Positions 1-13,204 are shown, counted from the first letter of the stretch. The stretch: 64,000 nucleotides of DNA from Brachycybe producta (GCA_036925085.1 JAUPFP010000007.1:1766247-1830246); one strand, 5' to 3'. Notes: generated from the letters alone by a model not told the origin. A program made the numbers and translations.

Positions 1-600
1 TTAAATATATGCAGATCGAGTGATAGAATGACAAAAAATTGGTAAGTGCGGTTCTATTTTTTAAAAACTATTTCAAAATCGTGAATTTCTTACTCTTATG
101 TTAAAATCCATTGAATATGCCCTTGTAAGAAAATCGTAAATCGTAAAATCGTAATAATTTGAAAAAAAAACAGAAAAAAGATCAGCACGTGCGCCAATGT
201 GTTGGCTTCACTGTGGTTTAATTGTGGTTTTTTAAAATTATTTTTTAGGTATTTTTATGAACATTTTAATGGCTGTTTTTTGCTTACGAGCACTTACTCA
301 ATGGAGTTTAACATAAGAGTTAGAAATTCGCGATTTTGAAATACTTTTTTAAAAAATAGAAGCACACTTACCAATTTTTTGTCATTATATCACTAGATCA
401 GCATATATTTAAGATGCAAATTGCATTTTGAAAATTTAATATTGGACAACTTTAAATATGAAAAATAATAATAAAAATAAGTATTTTAAAAATTAACATT
501 TTTTCTTTAAGATTGTGTCTATGGGCTCAATAGAAAAACGATGCTAGCGTTCTTTGCGGAAATTTTTCGAAGTAGTTTTGTGATGTAGCCTCTTAAGGCT
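1..600. repeat. Palindromic repeat (family D), left side cut by window edge
   Basis: The sequence from about 5 to 420 folds on itself. The start contains gatcgagtgatagaatgaca and positions 375-410 carry the inverse form; the same applies to the stretch with taactcttatgtt near 95 and aacataagagtt near 310. A fuller copy lies at 9595-10650. The right end (530-590) has the gatgctagcg block followed by a conserved cctcttaa end. No gene is seen. Confidence 0.75.
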
Positions 601-1967
601 AATTTCATGTTGATATTGTTCAAAATAAACTTTTTTTAGACTTTTGTTTTTAAAATATCGTCTGCTTAAAATTGAGTCATTTTCAAAATCTCATAAAAAA
701 AGGTTATTTTCATGAAAATACCGCTAAAGACAGACTAATCAAGAGTTACAGAGGCGTTTAACAGTTGAAAACCACCTTAAGGGTATTTTTATATTTTTTT
801 AAATAAGCTTAAAAATGATCCAACTTTAAACAGACGATATTTTTTAAATTTTTGTTTATAAAAAGTTTTATTTTAAAAGAAATTTCAATATGAAATTGAG
901 CTTACCATTCTAGTTTCTAAAACCACTCTTCATTTTGCTTTTCTGAAAGACCAAGATTAATCAAAGAGTTCGAAAATCAGCTATTCATCATAAACCATTT
1001 TAAGCAACATTTTCGAAATTTACTGTCATTAGATTTTCATCAGTATGGACATTGGTGTAAAATGATACCAAAAGGGTTATATAGGCCTCATTTCAGTGAA
1101 TAATAAGTATATAGAGGAGAAGGAGGAGGAGGAGGAACTTGCTCATTAGAAGAGCCTATGTAATTTGTCAGAGTCATTAATTAAATTAATTCCACGACCT
1201 TCCATGTTTTGTGTCTCCATTTATTTTTACTTGTGTAATTTTGGTAAAAATGCACATCCATTTAAGATTGAGATTTTTCTTAAAAAAACACAAACCCCTA
1301 TATCCTCAATAATTAAGGAACATTTCTATGGACATAGGCCTATAATTTTAAGTTCTTTTCTCAGGTTATTTATGATAAGTTTTTCTTTACTAGAAAATGC
1401 ATTTAAAAGAAATGATGACATGGTGTATATTTTTCATGGCATGTCATCATCCTATATGGTAACATTTAAGATAAATACTTTTTTTTTTGTGTGTGTGTGT
1501 GTGTACGCAAAGCCTACTTTAAGAAAATTAGTAAGCCTATTAAGAAAGAAAGTATGCAAAATGGTGTCCATATTGTAAATGTCTTGTTTTAAATTAGGGA
1601 TTTCTAGCTAAATGTGACATTTTGTACGATTTTGCAACCGCTTTCTCTCTCTCTCTCTTTCTCTCCCTCTCTCATAATAATTATCTAAATTATTCTTTCT
1701 GTGGCTTCAACTTTTATTCATGATGACATTTTTTAATACTTATTTTTCTACAAAAATAAATAACAAAGATGGCTGAAAGAAACTGGTAAATGAATTGATG
1801 CCGTGTTTGTTGCCATGTGTCTATTATGTGGTCCTCCTCCTCCTCTATATATAAAAAAGTACCCATTTTAATTGCAACCAACTAACTGATGATCTTTTTA
1901 GGGTTTCCTAAGATGCATTTCCTGTATTGCTTTTTTCTATTTATTTGAGCTGATTTCCCCCATTGAA
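601..1967. other. Intergenic: foldback-family fragment plus simple repeats
   Basis: Positions 605-1000 match parts of the family A foldback element (atatcgtctgctta near 653, then the ctagtttctaaaac motif near 912). After that come a GGA-rich stretch (1114-1137), a short GT run near 1490 and a CT run at about 1640-1673. The longest open frame here (1165-1578) has AT-driven composition and no recognisable domain. Confidence 0.5.
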
Positions 1968-2285
1968 TTAAGAGGTGGTTTTAAAGTGTAAATGCCTCTT
2001 CGAACACTTCGTTTTATAATCTTTCAGATGCAAAATTAAAAGAAACTTGAATGTGTTTTAGAAACTAGAATGGTAGCTCAAGGGTATTTACTATTTTCAT
2101 ATTTTTTTTTTAAATAAGCTTTTTATGTGAGTTTGAAAATGACTCAATTTTAAGCAGATGATATTTTTTATTTTGTAATTTTTGTCTATATAAAGTTTAT
2201 TTCGAAAGATATCGACATGAAAATAACCGGAAGGGACTGATCTACATTTCTAGTTTATAATAAACTTTCTAGCCTTTTTTTAAAT
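1968..2285. repeat. Foldback element, family A
   Basis: The left arm has the family pattern: ggttttaaagtgtaaa, a cctctcgaac-like block, ctttcag, then gttttagaaactaga. The right half has the inverse form gatatcgacatgaaaata followed by a degenerate ctagttt. It resembles the cleaner copy at 14188-14498. Confidence 0.65.
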
Positions 2286-3960
2286 TTTGTTTCTAAAAGA
2301 ATAATAATATTGTTAAGGTTGATTTAATATTTAAATGACTCTCGGAACTCTGGTTATTCTGTCTTTTAGCAGGAAAATTTTGAGATTTAGATAACTAGAC
2401 GCGGGTAGTTGAATCATTTTAGATTAGTTTCATGTTGATATAGTTCAAAATAAACTTTTTATGTGTTTGAAAATCACGCAACCTTAAGCAGGCTTGAGAG
2501 CTACCTTTCTAGTCTCTAAACATGAGAGTTCTAAAATCAGCTGTTCATAATAAACCATCTTATAAAAAGCTCACACAAACGAATACGTTTTAAATTTACA
2601 TCTTTCTAAATTAATGTTTCTCCTCTTAACAATTATAGAAAAAAAATGCATTTTAAAACAATTAATTATATTATCTGGTAAATAATTAAAAAATGCCAAT
2701 TTAAAGCTGATTAAATTAAAATTTAAGTAGAAGATTAGTTGAAAATAACAGTGTAGAAAGATAATAGGTGAAACCTTAGTTGATCTTCGACTTAGTCGGC
2801 TGGATTCGGCAAAAATCGTAAAATTATGACTAAAGTTTGTAAAACACTGCTTTTAAATGAAAGTTTCTTTTTTTAAAACCAGGATGGAATAAGAAATTAT
2901 GATTTTTAATTAAAAAAAATTAAAAAATCTTAAAAATTTAAATATACATTACATTTTAAATGCAATATACAAACAATATAAAACAATTAAAAGTTTTAAG
3001 AAACGTGCCATTTACAAATAATGAATAATTAAGTCAAAATGTTTCTTAATTTTTTTTTAAAAAATCAAACAAATCAATTAATTTGATTCACCCTGTTTTA
3101 AACACACCTGAAGGTGTATTCGATTGCACCCTATTTATCAATACATTATGTAATTGATGCCATTAAATAAATTTAGAAAAATATTATTAATGATTTTTTT
3201 TCTAAAAAATAAAAAATAAATTGAAAACTGAAATAAATTCTGAAATTGTGACTTAATAATAAATTTAATTAATAACTTAGGTCTATCCATTAATTAATGG
3301 GTAGAATGTCTAGACAAAAGGACATTAATGGACTGCTGCATTTTTTTAAAAAATGAAACCATTTCGAGACACAAAAACCATTTTTAGCTCAAAATGATGG
3401 GTGACATTTTTTGAACAAAATTTTTTGATCCAAAATCCGAAAAAATAGACCATTTTTCACATTGGATTTATAAACGATTTTTTTTATATATGTATTTCTA
3501 CATGAATATAGAATTTAGTCGTCTGCTTTAGAAACAAAAAAATCAATATAATAATAATGTAGTAGGTAAGTGGGGGGAGGAGAAAAGGTTGAAAAAAGGG
3601 GGGGGGGGGTTGGTTGTTTGCTCCGAGGGGTCAAAAGTTAGCAGTTCTTTTGTAGCAATTCTTTGTATTAAGATCAATGCTAGCCTTAAGGGTCGTAGTG
3701 TTAATGACTGCTTACTCAAAACTATTGCTAAGAGTGATATTCTTAACGGTTTTTAAGTCACAGCTAGTGCTAAACTCATTAACTGTTTTTACATGTAACT
3801 TCCTATCAAAAGTTCATGAGTTTAGTAATAACTTCGACTTAGCAATAATTAAAAATTCAACTCTTAAATTCATAAAATCCATATTAAAGGTTTTTCATTG
3901 TTTCAGTTTCACTTTTAATAAGTAAAAAGTGTTTTTAGAATTTTGTTTAGACCCACCCCA
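2286..3960. other. Intergenic AT-rich DNA, no gene seen
   Basis: Further diverged pieces of family A lie at 2330-2600. The rest is very AT-rich, with a poly-G run near 3600-3609. No open frame has gene-like composition. Confidence 0.5.
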
Positions 3961-3962
3961 CC

Positions 3963-4115
3963 GCCGTATTCAAAAAACGTTGCTTAAAATAAAGTTAAGC
4001 TTAAACCATGACACAAGACTAAACATTCTATAGTAAGAATATCGAGAGTTTTTAAGTTTAGCTTTGTTTGAGTTTTATTTGAGCGTAACGTTTTGTAACG
4101 TTTTAGAATACGGCC
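3963..4115. repeat. Short palindromic element (family L)
   Basis: The ends are inverse: gccgtattcaaaaaacgtt at the left and aacgttttagaatacggc at the right. Inner blocks with taagcttaaacc are also mirrored. A related copy is at 23636-23757. Confidence 0.6.
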
Positions 4116-4352
4116 ATAAAAGTGTTATAAAAACTAGACTAGTAATACAATTTTTAAGAATATTTTTAAAGACGATTTTTTTTTGTTTTTCACATTTTGA
4201 AATGAAAAAATGAAAATCGGAAATTTGAAATTAAAAAAAAAATATCAAAATTTGAATACTCCAAAATGATTTATTTTACTCTTCTAGTTTCTAAAACACT
4301 TTCAATATCAGAAATTAATCAGATTTTGATGTCATTGTTCTTCTTAATAATA

Positions 4353-4394
4353 TGAGAGAGAGAAAAAAAAAAGTGTGACATAAAAAGAGAAAAA

Positions 4395-4427
<33 letters not shown>

Positions 4428-4672
4428 AGAGAGAGAGAGACAGAAAAAAAAGAGAGAGAGAGAGGGAGAGAGACAGAAAAAGAGAGAGGGAGAGAGAGAG
4501 AGAGAAAAGAGAGAGAGAGAGAGAGAAAAGAGAGAGAGAGAGAGACAGAAAAAGAGAGAGAGGGAGAGAGAGAGAGACAGGGAGAGAGAGAGAAAAGAGA
4601 GACAGAAAAAAAGAGAGAGAGAGACAGAAAAAGAGAGAGGGAGAGAGAGAGAGAAAAGAGAGAGAGAGAGAG
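4353..4672. repeat. GA-rich microsatellite tract, about 320 bp
   Basis: This is a nearly pure purine strand of (GA)n broken by AAAA and CAG(A)n units, which gives a higher-order pattern. The two overlapping minus-strand open frames over it, rich in Ser, Leu and Phe, arise only from the repeat and are not genes. Confidence 0.95.
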
Positions 4673-5800
4673 AAATCGTTTAAAATGAATAATAATCCAG
4701 GTGTTAAAATAATGTTCAACACACAATATCAATCCATAAGATTGATGAATTGATATCATGAGAAGAACAAATAGGAAACTCTTTTATATTTTGAGACAAA
4801 AAAAAAGAAGCAAATTCCCGGTTTCTCTTCTCAATTGCTGCCAGGAGGCTTTTTGGAGTTTTTTTTTTTTTTGGTTCTTTCTAGTCTGTAGTATATTTAA
4901 TGAACAAATATACGGTAGCTGAGGGACATGTAATGGTAGACGTTGTTGATTATAAGAGAAGGTGTTGAGGTGGTCGAGTGTGTGTGGGAGGGGAGGGGAG
5001 ACGGGTAAAAAGAATTAAGGGATGAGGGAGGGAGGGAGGGGTAAGCAAACTTTGTTTCTCTCCCCCTCCCCTCCCAAAAAAAATTCCCCTTATTTCAGTA
5101 TATAAGAACCGTACATTTTTGACCCTCAAATAGACAACACACCCTCCAATTGTCTATTTGGCGCGTGTGTGTGCCCAGTCTAGCCCTATTGTGCCAAAAG
5201 GTCTAGCGTGTGTGACAATCGGCTAGTGCCAGATGTGACCACTTCCCCAACCTTCCCACCTCTCCTTATCCCCCCCCCCCCTCTCCTCTTCTTTATCTCT
5301 ACTTTTATTCTCCTCACCCTCCCCATGTTTTATACCCCTAATATTTCATTCCCCTCTCTTCTTATTCCCTTTTTTTTTGTGTTGTATCTTCAAAACATTG
5401 ATTATTGCTTTTGATGAAAATAACTGGATAAAAAAAATATATTCTACGATGCAAATGAATAATGTGATGAATGACGACGTGAATTCTAGTATTTTTATTC
5501 AACGACAGATTTTTTTAAAAAAAATTTAATATTATTTTAAAATCAATAAATTCTTTAAACTGTAGTTGTTTTCAAATGTGATCACAGCATAGTATTTTAT
5601 ACGTGGCACACCTAACAAAACTAATGGGCCACTAGTGTGCCACACTGCAGCCACATCTCGCATACCCTTTAAAAAAATCATTGCTTTTTTTGCTGGTATT
5701 TTGCTTTTTTTTACAATAAAATCAAAATTTATTCAGAAATATTAAATACTATTAACACCTTCATATATAACATTTAAAACTTCGCGGCACATCCTTATGT
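4673..5800. other. Intergenic, low-complexity C/T and G runs
   Basis: It contains G-rich (4987-5042) and C-rich (5050-5090, 5260-5300) runs and AT-rich spacers. No coding or RNA gene is recognisable. Confidence 0.5.
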
Positions 5801-5809
5801 AATCACTAG

Positions 5810-6130
5810 GGCTCCGATTTTTATGCAATATCAAAGCAACTGTTTCTCAATCTGTGGCCCAAGAGCTAATTTGTGAAGTAATCATCCTCATCATTTGAAT
5901 AACTACAATTATGCTTCTTTATTATCAAAAAAGGCTGCTTAGAGGCTATACATGCCTGGTTGCTATTAGTTGAAAACTAGAGTTCTAGTATCTAATCAGT
6001 GTTTTTAATTTAAAAAAAAGTCATAATTGTTGATTGATCTAAATGGGATTGTTACTTCACAATTTGGCACTCGAGCCACAGATTAAGAAACATTTGTTTG
6101 ATATTGCATAATCATCCGACCCTTAGTAAT
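5810..6130. repeat. MITE, family B
   Basis: A palindromic element of about 310 bp. The left end reads agggctccgatttttatgc and then tgtttctcaatctgtggcc; the right half carries the inverse (ccacagattaagaaacattt, then atccgaccct). The flanks share the 8-mer taatcact. Other copies are at 6495-6825, 15311-15595, 27510-27812 and 37135-37455. Confidence 0.75.
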
Positions 6131-6494
6131 CACTGTTCTAAAGGCCCAAGTTCAATTATAAAAAAAACCTTGTCACTTCAACTTCAACTTCATAGAAAAA
6201 CCATCTTTTATTTTAATATTAAATAAATTTAGAATTTTTTAATTAATTTTCTAACAATGCATTATTTCAGCTAAATAAGTACACATTGCAATTCTTATTA
6301 GCTTTACATCTTTTGAGTTTTAACAATGCATTTCACATGATACAACTGGATTTTTGTCTCTCTGCCACAGGCCTTCTTGGCTGCTTGCAGAGTAATTATT
6401 TCAATACGTTTTTCTATGAAGAAACCCTGCTTAGAGAGTTCAAGATGAAGCTCATGTGCCAAGTTGTTCTCATGCATTTGATTCTAAATAAAAT

Positions 6495-6825
6495 TATTAT
6501 TAGTAGAACTCAAAATTTTTATGCAAATATCACCAGGAAATGTTTCTCAATCTGTGGCCCCAAAGTGCCAATTGTGAAGTAACAATCCCCATTTTAGATC
6601 AACCAACAATTATGATTTTGTTTTTCAATCAAAAACACCTGGTTAGAGGCTAGAACTCTTACAACTGATAGTAACAAGTCATCTAGCCTCTATAACCAAC
6701 CTTTTTTTATGAAAAAAAGCAATAATTGCAGTTGCCCTAATGATGTGTGATGATGATTACTTCACAATTGGCACTTGGAGCCACAAATTGAGAAACATTT
6801 GCATAAAAATCCGAGCTCTAATTAA
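6495..6825. repeat. MITE, family B
   Basis: Left arm with tgtttctcaatctgtggccc (6541), a central ggttagaggctaga block with its mirror tctagcctctaaccaa, and a right arm with cacaaattgagaaacatttg. The outer left end is degenerate. Confidence 0.7.
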
Positions 6826-6829
6826 GTAT

Positions 6830-8980
6830 TAGATTGAAAATTTCAGAATAAAAACAACATCAATAACAACAGCAACAAACAACAAGAATACTGACCTCTG
6901 ACCGCCAGTTGGTCTAATTAACGGATTTTGGTCGCAAAAAAAACAAAAACAAAAAAACAACAGAAAATCAATAACAAAAAATGAATGATTTTTTTTTTGT
7001 TGTAAAAAAAAAAAGAACAAACAATAAGTATTGTCTTTCGGTTGTGTCTGTGATATGGCGCCCCTCCCCTCCCAATTTCCTCCTCTTTCTACTCTCCTCC
7101 TCCCTTCATTCAGAATAATTAATGGCGAAATATAAATTGGTCAATGTTACAAAAAAATGCATTAATAAACAACAATTAAATTATAATTGTTGTTTTTAAT
7201 CTGTTGCTAAAATAATAATAATAAAAAATATTAGAAAATATCAGAAAAAAATTAAAGAAAAAAATTTAACGTTATTATTTGATATTTTAAACAATAATTA
7301 ATAATTAAATTACAACTCACCTACAAAATGACAGAATGATGGTTTCAATTGATGAGTCACTTCCTATTGTTTTCTTTAGGGGGATGGTTAAAAATTCTTT
7401 TGTGTTTGTTCTCATGTGTCCACTCTCTCTCTCTCTTATATATACTGAACCTGAATTCGTGTGTCCACTTCCCTCTCTCACTCTTTCACCTTTTCTTGTT
7501 GTCCATTTGAAAACAACACTTTTTTTAAGGTGGTGGTCATTTAACAGAAGGGAAGATGCAAGAAGAAGAAGGAAGGAAGGAAGCACTGGACACACACATC
7601 CAACAATGTTTCAGGAAAAATCAAACTGACCACCACCACCACCACCACAGTGGATGATAATAATGTTATTTGTATCTTTTGAATATTGTAGTCCAACTAC
7701 AAATGGCCGCCTTCTTTATCAAAATGGTGGCCACTGACATTTTCTATCTCTGTCTGTCTGTATGTTTGTGTCTGTGTGTGTCTATCTGTAATAACGAACT
7801 TATGATGTATCTGATGATGATGCTCACAACTAACTGCAAGTAGCTCTCAAGGAGCATACACTGTTGTGACACCACCATTGCAAGTAGCTCTCAAGGAGCA
7901 CACTGCTGACACCACCATCACCACCACCAACCACACTTACTACACACACCCAAACCCGAAACACACTTTCATGCAATCTAATGATAAAAATATATATATT
8001 AAAAAATATATATGATATAGATATTCAAATCAGTTATAAAAATGCAATAACAAAACTAACCTGAGACCAGTTTTTTTTTCTTCGTCTTCTTCTTGATGAT
8101 AGGTCCAACAAAATAAACAGCTGTTTATATGTCTTTCAATGGAGAAAGAGAGAGAAACACACCACCTTTTTTTTTTCTCTTCATTCTAGTCTCTTCTTCT
8201 CTCTTTTTCCTGTCCTTCAATGCGTGACATTAAATGTGTATAATATAACCCCATCAGAATATTGATGATGCCTTATTTTGGGAGCATTTTTTTTTCCTCT
8301 CTTTTTCCAGGTTCAGAGAACTCGGACTAAAAAAAATATATAATAAAACATATGCAGAGTTATAACAGAGAACTAATCTCAGTTAGTGTCCTGAGGTCCT
8401 GGTTTAAAAGTAAATGTGGCTTGCGACACACTTATTCATAATATAAAGAATATATATATATGTATTATATTGAGAGAGAGAGAGGGGAGGTGGATTTGCA
8501 CGCGTTCTCCTTTCTAGTCTCTAGCTGTCTAACACAATAATGCCTTTTCAGCTGGTCAAGATGACGCATTGCATGTATAGAGAGGCAACACAATAGAATC
8601 CTATTTGCATTTGGAATATTTAGAAGGAGGAGGGGGGATGTATATGTGTGTATTTTAGGTGAACGGGGAGAGAGTTTAGTGGGGTTAAAAATAGGGGGTG
8701 GGGGAAGGAATAACAGGGTGGTTGTTGGCGGTGGTGGTTGCTATTCGATTCTGGGTTCCATTCTACTCCTCTAATTTTTTTTTTTCTTTCTAGTCTGTAA
8801 ATGTAACAGCTTGCGTAACGTTTATTGATTAGTTGGAGGAGGCCCTCCTCTCACTCTCTCTCGCTCTCTCTCTCTTCAGAATGTTTTCTCTCTAATTCTA
8901 ACTTTGCTGTCAGCTGGCGCTACAAACGTCTGCCTTTTTTTACATTATATACGATTTTTATATTATACAGTGTGTTCATG
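6830..8980. other. Intergenic, simple repeats, no gene seen
   Basis: It holds A/T-rich spacers, CT/GA runs, a CAC-repeat (7630-7650), GT/CT runs near 7745-7790, AT runs near 7990 and 8455, and the 44-bp duplication at 7835-7921. The small open frames over these stretches have repeat-driven composition. Confidence 0.5.
7835..7921. repeat. Tandem duplication, period about 44 bp
   Basis: The block starting tgcaagtagctctcaaggag occurs at 7835 and again at 7879. Each copy is followed by a cactg...tgacaccaccat tail. The copies differ by small indels. Confidence 0.85.
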
Positions 8981-9044
8981 ATGCATGTTTTGCATATTAA
9001 ACTTAAAGTAATATTTAAAAAAAAATGTGTTAAAATGGTTTTAT

Positions 9045-9380
9045 GAACAGCTGATTTTCGAATTCTTGATTATTTTGTATTTCAGAATAGAAACTAGAAA
9101 GTGTTTTCGAAACTAGAAGGGTGGTTGTAGCTCAATCTTTTAATGAATTATTATCATGTTGATATTTTTTTAAAAAAAATAAACCTTTTATAGACAACAA
9201 TTTTTTTAAAAAAATGTCTTCTTAAAGTTTGGTCATTTTTATATTGACAATATATTTGAACAATATATTTAAAAGATATCAACATGAAAATAATAATAGA
9301 AGTGATTGAGCTACATTCTAGTTTCTAAAACACATTCCAGTTGTTTTTATCATTTTGTACTTGAAAGACTGATTAAATCA
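9045..9380. repeat. Foldback element, family A
   Basis: The left arm carries gtgttttcgaaactagaagg. The right arm carries gtgattgagctacattctag and then tttctaaaacacattcc. The outer cagctgattttcgaattctt block is shared with the copies near 13450 and 29870. Confidence 0.65.
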
Positions 9381-9594
9381 GATTTCGAGGAAGGATTTCA
9401 CACAGAAGCTACTTTGATACAAATTTGAAAGTGTTTTAGAAACTTATCGTTTAAAATAAAAAAAATTTCTTGCAGTTTGCAAATGGCAAATTTTAAATTT
9501 TTGAACGATTTTTTTTTGCCCAACTTTGAAGTGAAAAATGAAAATTGAGAATTTTCTTTTAATAAATTAAAGGTGAAAAATTAATTTTAAGTTG

Positions 9595-10650
9595 ATTTTA
9601 AAGTGCTGGGCATTCTGTCTTTCAGAGAGCAAAATAAAAAGAAACTCGAAAGTGTTTTAGAAACTAGAGGGGTAAGCGTTATATTTGTACATTTTGAAAT
9701 ACATTAACATAAAAATACTATTAAGGGGCTACAGCGCAAAATTATTTTGAAAAATCTCCACAAAGAGCGCTAGCATCGTTTTTTTCTATTGAACCCCATA
9801 GACCCAATGTTAAAGAAAAGAAATGTTAATTTTTAAAATACACAGTCGCGGCGGCAATATGTTTATTTTTCATATTTAAAGTTGTCCAATTTTGATGGTT
9901 CAAAGTGCAATGTGTACCTTAAATATATGTTCATTTAGTTATAGAATGACACAAAATTGGTAAGTGTGCTTCTATTTTTTAAAAAAATATTTGAAATTCG
10001 CGAATTTCTAACTCTTATGTTAAACTCCATTGAGTACGAGCTCGTGAGAAAAAAAAAATCATCCATTAAAATGTTCATAAAAATACCTAAAAAATAATTT
10101 TTAAAAAACCACAATTAAACCATAGTGAAGCCAACACATTGGCGCACATGCTGAGTTTTTTTCTGGTTTTTTAAAAATTATTTTTAGGTATTTTTATAAA
10201 CATTTTAAAGGATGTTTTTTTTTTTCTTATTTGGGCGTACTCAATGGAGTTTAACATAAGAGTTAGAAATTCGCGATTTTGAAATACTTTTTTAAGAAAA
10301 TTAAAGCACACTTTCCTATTTTTTTTTGTCATTCTATCACTCGATCAGCATATATATTTAAGGTGCACATTGCACTTTGAACCATCAAAATTGGACAACT
10401 TTAAATATGAAAAATTAACATATTGCCGCCGCGACTGCTGTATTTTAAAAATAGACGTTTTTTCTTGAACATCTAGCCTATGGGCTCGATATAAAAACGA
10501 TGCTAGCGCTCTTTGTGGAGATTTTTCGAAGTAATTTTGCAATGTATCCTCTTAAAGTGATTTAGCTTACCACTCTAGTTTCTAAACACTTTCAAATTTC
10601 TTCTAAGTGACTCAGAATAACAAAAGAGGTCGAAATCATTTGTTGATAAA
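9595..10650. repeat. Long composite palindrome, families A and D
   Basis: The outer arms are family A: gtgttttagaaactagaggg at the left and ccactctagtttctaaacac at the right. Inside lies a palindrome of about 820 bp (family D). Its arms have tccacaaagagcgctagc (about 9753) against gctagcgctctttgtgga (about 10502) and the mirrored pair around tgacacaaaattggtaag. The centre is near 10,145. No transposase frame is present. A truncated sister opens the window. Confidence 0.8.
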
Positions 10651-11416
10651 AAAATATCTATTTTAAATTTTGCAAACGTTATTGATATTTTGAAATCAAA
10701 ATAAATCACTAAAGTTATAATTGGGTTAACGTTTGACATATTCTATTTTGAAGCATGTTGTATTTTTTGGATCATTTGTGGAGCATTATTACAACTTAAA
10801 AGCATTAAACTTGCAGGGTCGTCGATATTTGTCTATCTTACATTCACCATTACAGAGGGAAAAAAACATATTATGAGAGATTTTTCGTCTTCTTCTTCTA
10901 TGTGTTTGTTTGTTTATGAGAAGCTTTTATTTGCTGACTTAGATTTTTCGTCAATATTCTTGTTTTTTTCTGCTTATTTCTTCTGTATTTGTACTTTTTT
11001 TTCTGTTGACGAAAACAAGAAAGAAAAATCAGCTTATGACAAAAAAAATGCAACTCATTTTTTGCTCTTGTTTTTGTTGTCTTCTTCAGTTTTATATAAC
11101 TTCTCTAAAGATGATTAATATTTTTTTAAATAATTAATAAGACTTGGATTTTTATATATCTATTGGCTTCAAGGGTTAATTGAGGCGTGCATTTTCCAAA
11201 ACGTTGTAACTGCCACATTTGGGTGAAATACGTTTTTAATCGAAAATGGGTTGTAAACGTTATGCTTTCTGCAGTTGAATTTGCTTGTCACGAAAGTGCT
11301 GTTCCTAGTAGTAAAAAACTGAAGTAGAACTGTTGTGCAAGTCCTAACGTTGTAACAGCCAATAGTAATACGAGTGGCAACATGGCTACTATAGGGTAAT
11401 CAGTGTCTAATCACTC
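10651..11416. other. Intergenic AT-rich DNA, no gene seen
   Basis: T-rich sequence with short chance open frames; nothing recognisable. Confidence 0.4.
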
Positions 11417-11417
11417 A

Positions 11418-11708
11418 TACCTTGTACACACATGCACAGTGAAATGCATTTAAATATTAAACACATTCTACAGGGCCCTGTGAAGGTCAAATGGACAATA
11501 TATCGAATTCAATTTATTCAGTTAATAATCTCAAAACATTGTGTTAATACTTAAACTATTGACAAAATATTGATTTAGTATTTCAATTTAAAATATTAAT
11601 AATAAAGTCAATTTTTATTTGGGTTCTTGTCCTTAACTGGATTCCGTATAATTCACCTAAACATATCTAACTTGAATTCATTTAGCTCATGTGTGTGTAC
11701 AAGGTATT
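11418..11708. repeat. MITE, family C, copy 1
   Basis: Terminal inverted repeats are ataccttgtacacacatg at the left and catgtgtgtgtacaaggtat at the right. The interior includes gaattcaatttattcagtta and the block actggattccgtataattca, which are close to identical in the copies near 17,705 and 44,540. It is non-coding. Confidence 0.85.
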
Positions 11709-12714
11709 AGTGAATATAATGGTACTGTACAGTAAATGTTACTTGTGTCACTGTAGTGACAACTTGTCAGCATAATATGTTACTGCATGTTGGCATTTAC
11801 AACGTTTTTGAAACTGAAGTAAAGAATTTAAATCTTTTTTTAAAACAAAAATTTAAAGTTTGATATTGTAATTAAATATTTTTAATGCAGTCATATATGA
11901 GACTCATCAATAATAAAAAAATAAGGACATTTTTCTTCAGTAATTCATTCAAGTGTCATATTTTTTTAAAAAAAAATGTGTTATATTAAGACACAAATGT
12001 CATTTTCTTGATGATCCTCTTATATAAAAATACAATGACATTATGAACAATACATATATAACACACCTTCATAGGTTCATCAGATACGTTTGGTGATTGA
12101 TAACTAAACTAAAATTTGCATATTATAATCCCATCACAATTATACTGAGGAGAAAAAAAAGATAGAAAGCGAGGCTCATCAATTTTATTTGACATGTTTT
12201 TATTTCTCAATTTACAAGAAGAAAAATAAATATTTTTTTAAAAAATCTGTTTAATAACGGATTTTGAATTTTTATTTTTATTTTTATTTGTATTTTTATA
12301 ATATACAAATTTAATTTAGATTGGATTTTAAGCTTCTAAAGAAGAAGAAGAAGAAGAAGCAGTATAAAAAGATAAATATGATTAAAAAGAAGCAGGGAAT
12401 TGTGAGGCTGCGTTGTCATGACAACGACCTCTGTTGAGGGGATATTATTATTATTATAAGTTCTTCAGGGAGTGAACCAACCACCTGACCATTATTATTA
12501 TCTTCATCGTTTCATCACATGACATTTAATTCATATTCAGGCCGCGACCATTTTTTACTATTTCCACCTCCAATCTTGCAGATTCGCTAGGCAATCTGCA
12601 AAACAACCAATCTGCTATTGAATCTGCAAAATTCAATACCTAAAATATATTAAATTTTGCAGTTTGCTTATTTTGCAGACTGCCTAGGCAATATGCAGCT
12701 TGATTATATCGGTC
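11709..12714. other. Intergenic AT-rich DNA with a small palindrome
   Basis: It contains a (GAA)n run at about 12342-12360. A small palindrome lies near 12583-12690, where gctaggcaatctgcaaaa is mirrored by ttttgcagactgcctaggc. No gene is seen. Confidence 0.45.
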
Positions 12715-13204
12715 CAAATTCAAGAAGGAAAACTTAATACTTGAACTTTAAATTTTTTAACCATCTAAACAATGTTCTTACAAGAAAAATCCTGTTATGT
12801 TGGGTGTCCATCTAAAGGAGTTTTCTATAATGGAACCCTGGTTAAGAGGATTGAAGTTGAAGTGCCAAGTTATCATCCTGAATTTGAGCTTTAGAACTAC
12901 AAACTTTCACTAGAATCTTTGTTAGAGGGGTCAAGTTAAAGTTCAAGTGTTTAAGTTCCATTCTTAAATTTGGGCTTTAGCACTACAAACTTCAACTGGA
13001 ACTCTCTGAGCCAGGTGCCAACAGAAACAATCTTTTTTATGAAGTAATTTTCAGTAGAGTTTTTATATGTTAGAACCCTGTTCAGAGGGTTCAAGTTGAA
13101 GTGGCAAGTTATCATCTTGGGTTTGAATCTTAGCAATACACACCTTGTTAGAGGGCTAAGTTGAAATTCAAGTGTTAATTTTTTTTTCTTCTTGAATTTG
13201 GGCT
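12715..13204. repeat. Interspersed repeat, family N
   Basis: It contains repeated, partly inverted blocks built on caaattcaagaagg, acttgaacttt and ggttcaagttgaagt. The same blocks recur at 26265-27290, where a hAT element has split the copy. Confidence 0.6.

Noticed and set aside
1165..1578. 137-codon plus frame
   Set aside because: AT-driven composition, partly over a GT microsatellite, with no recognisable motif or splice support.
4315..4759. Two overlapping minus-strand frames of 135-146 codons rich in Ser, Leu and Phe
   Set aside because: They are produced entirely by the GA/CT repeat, with no domain, splice context or non-repeat sequence of note.
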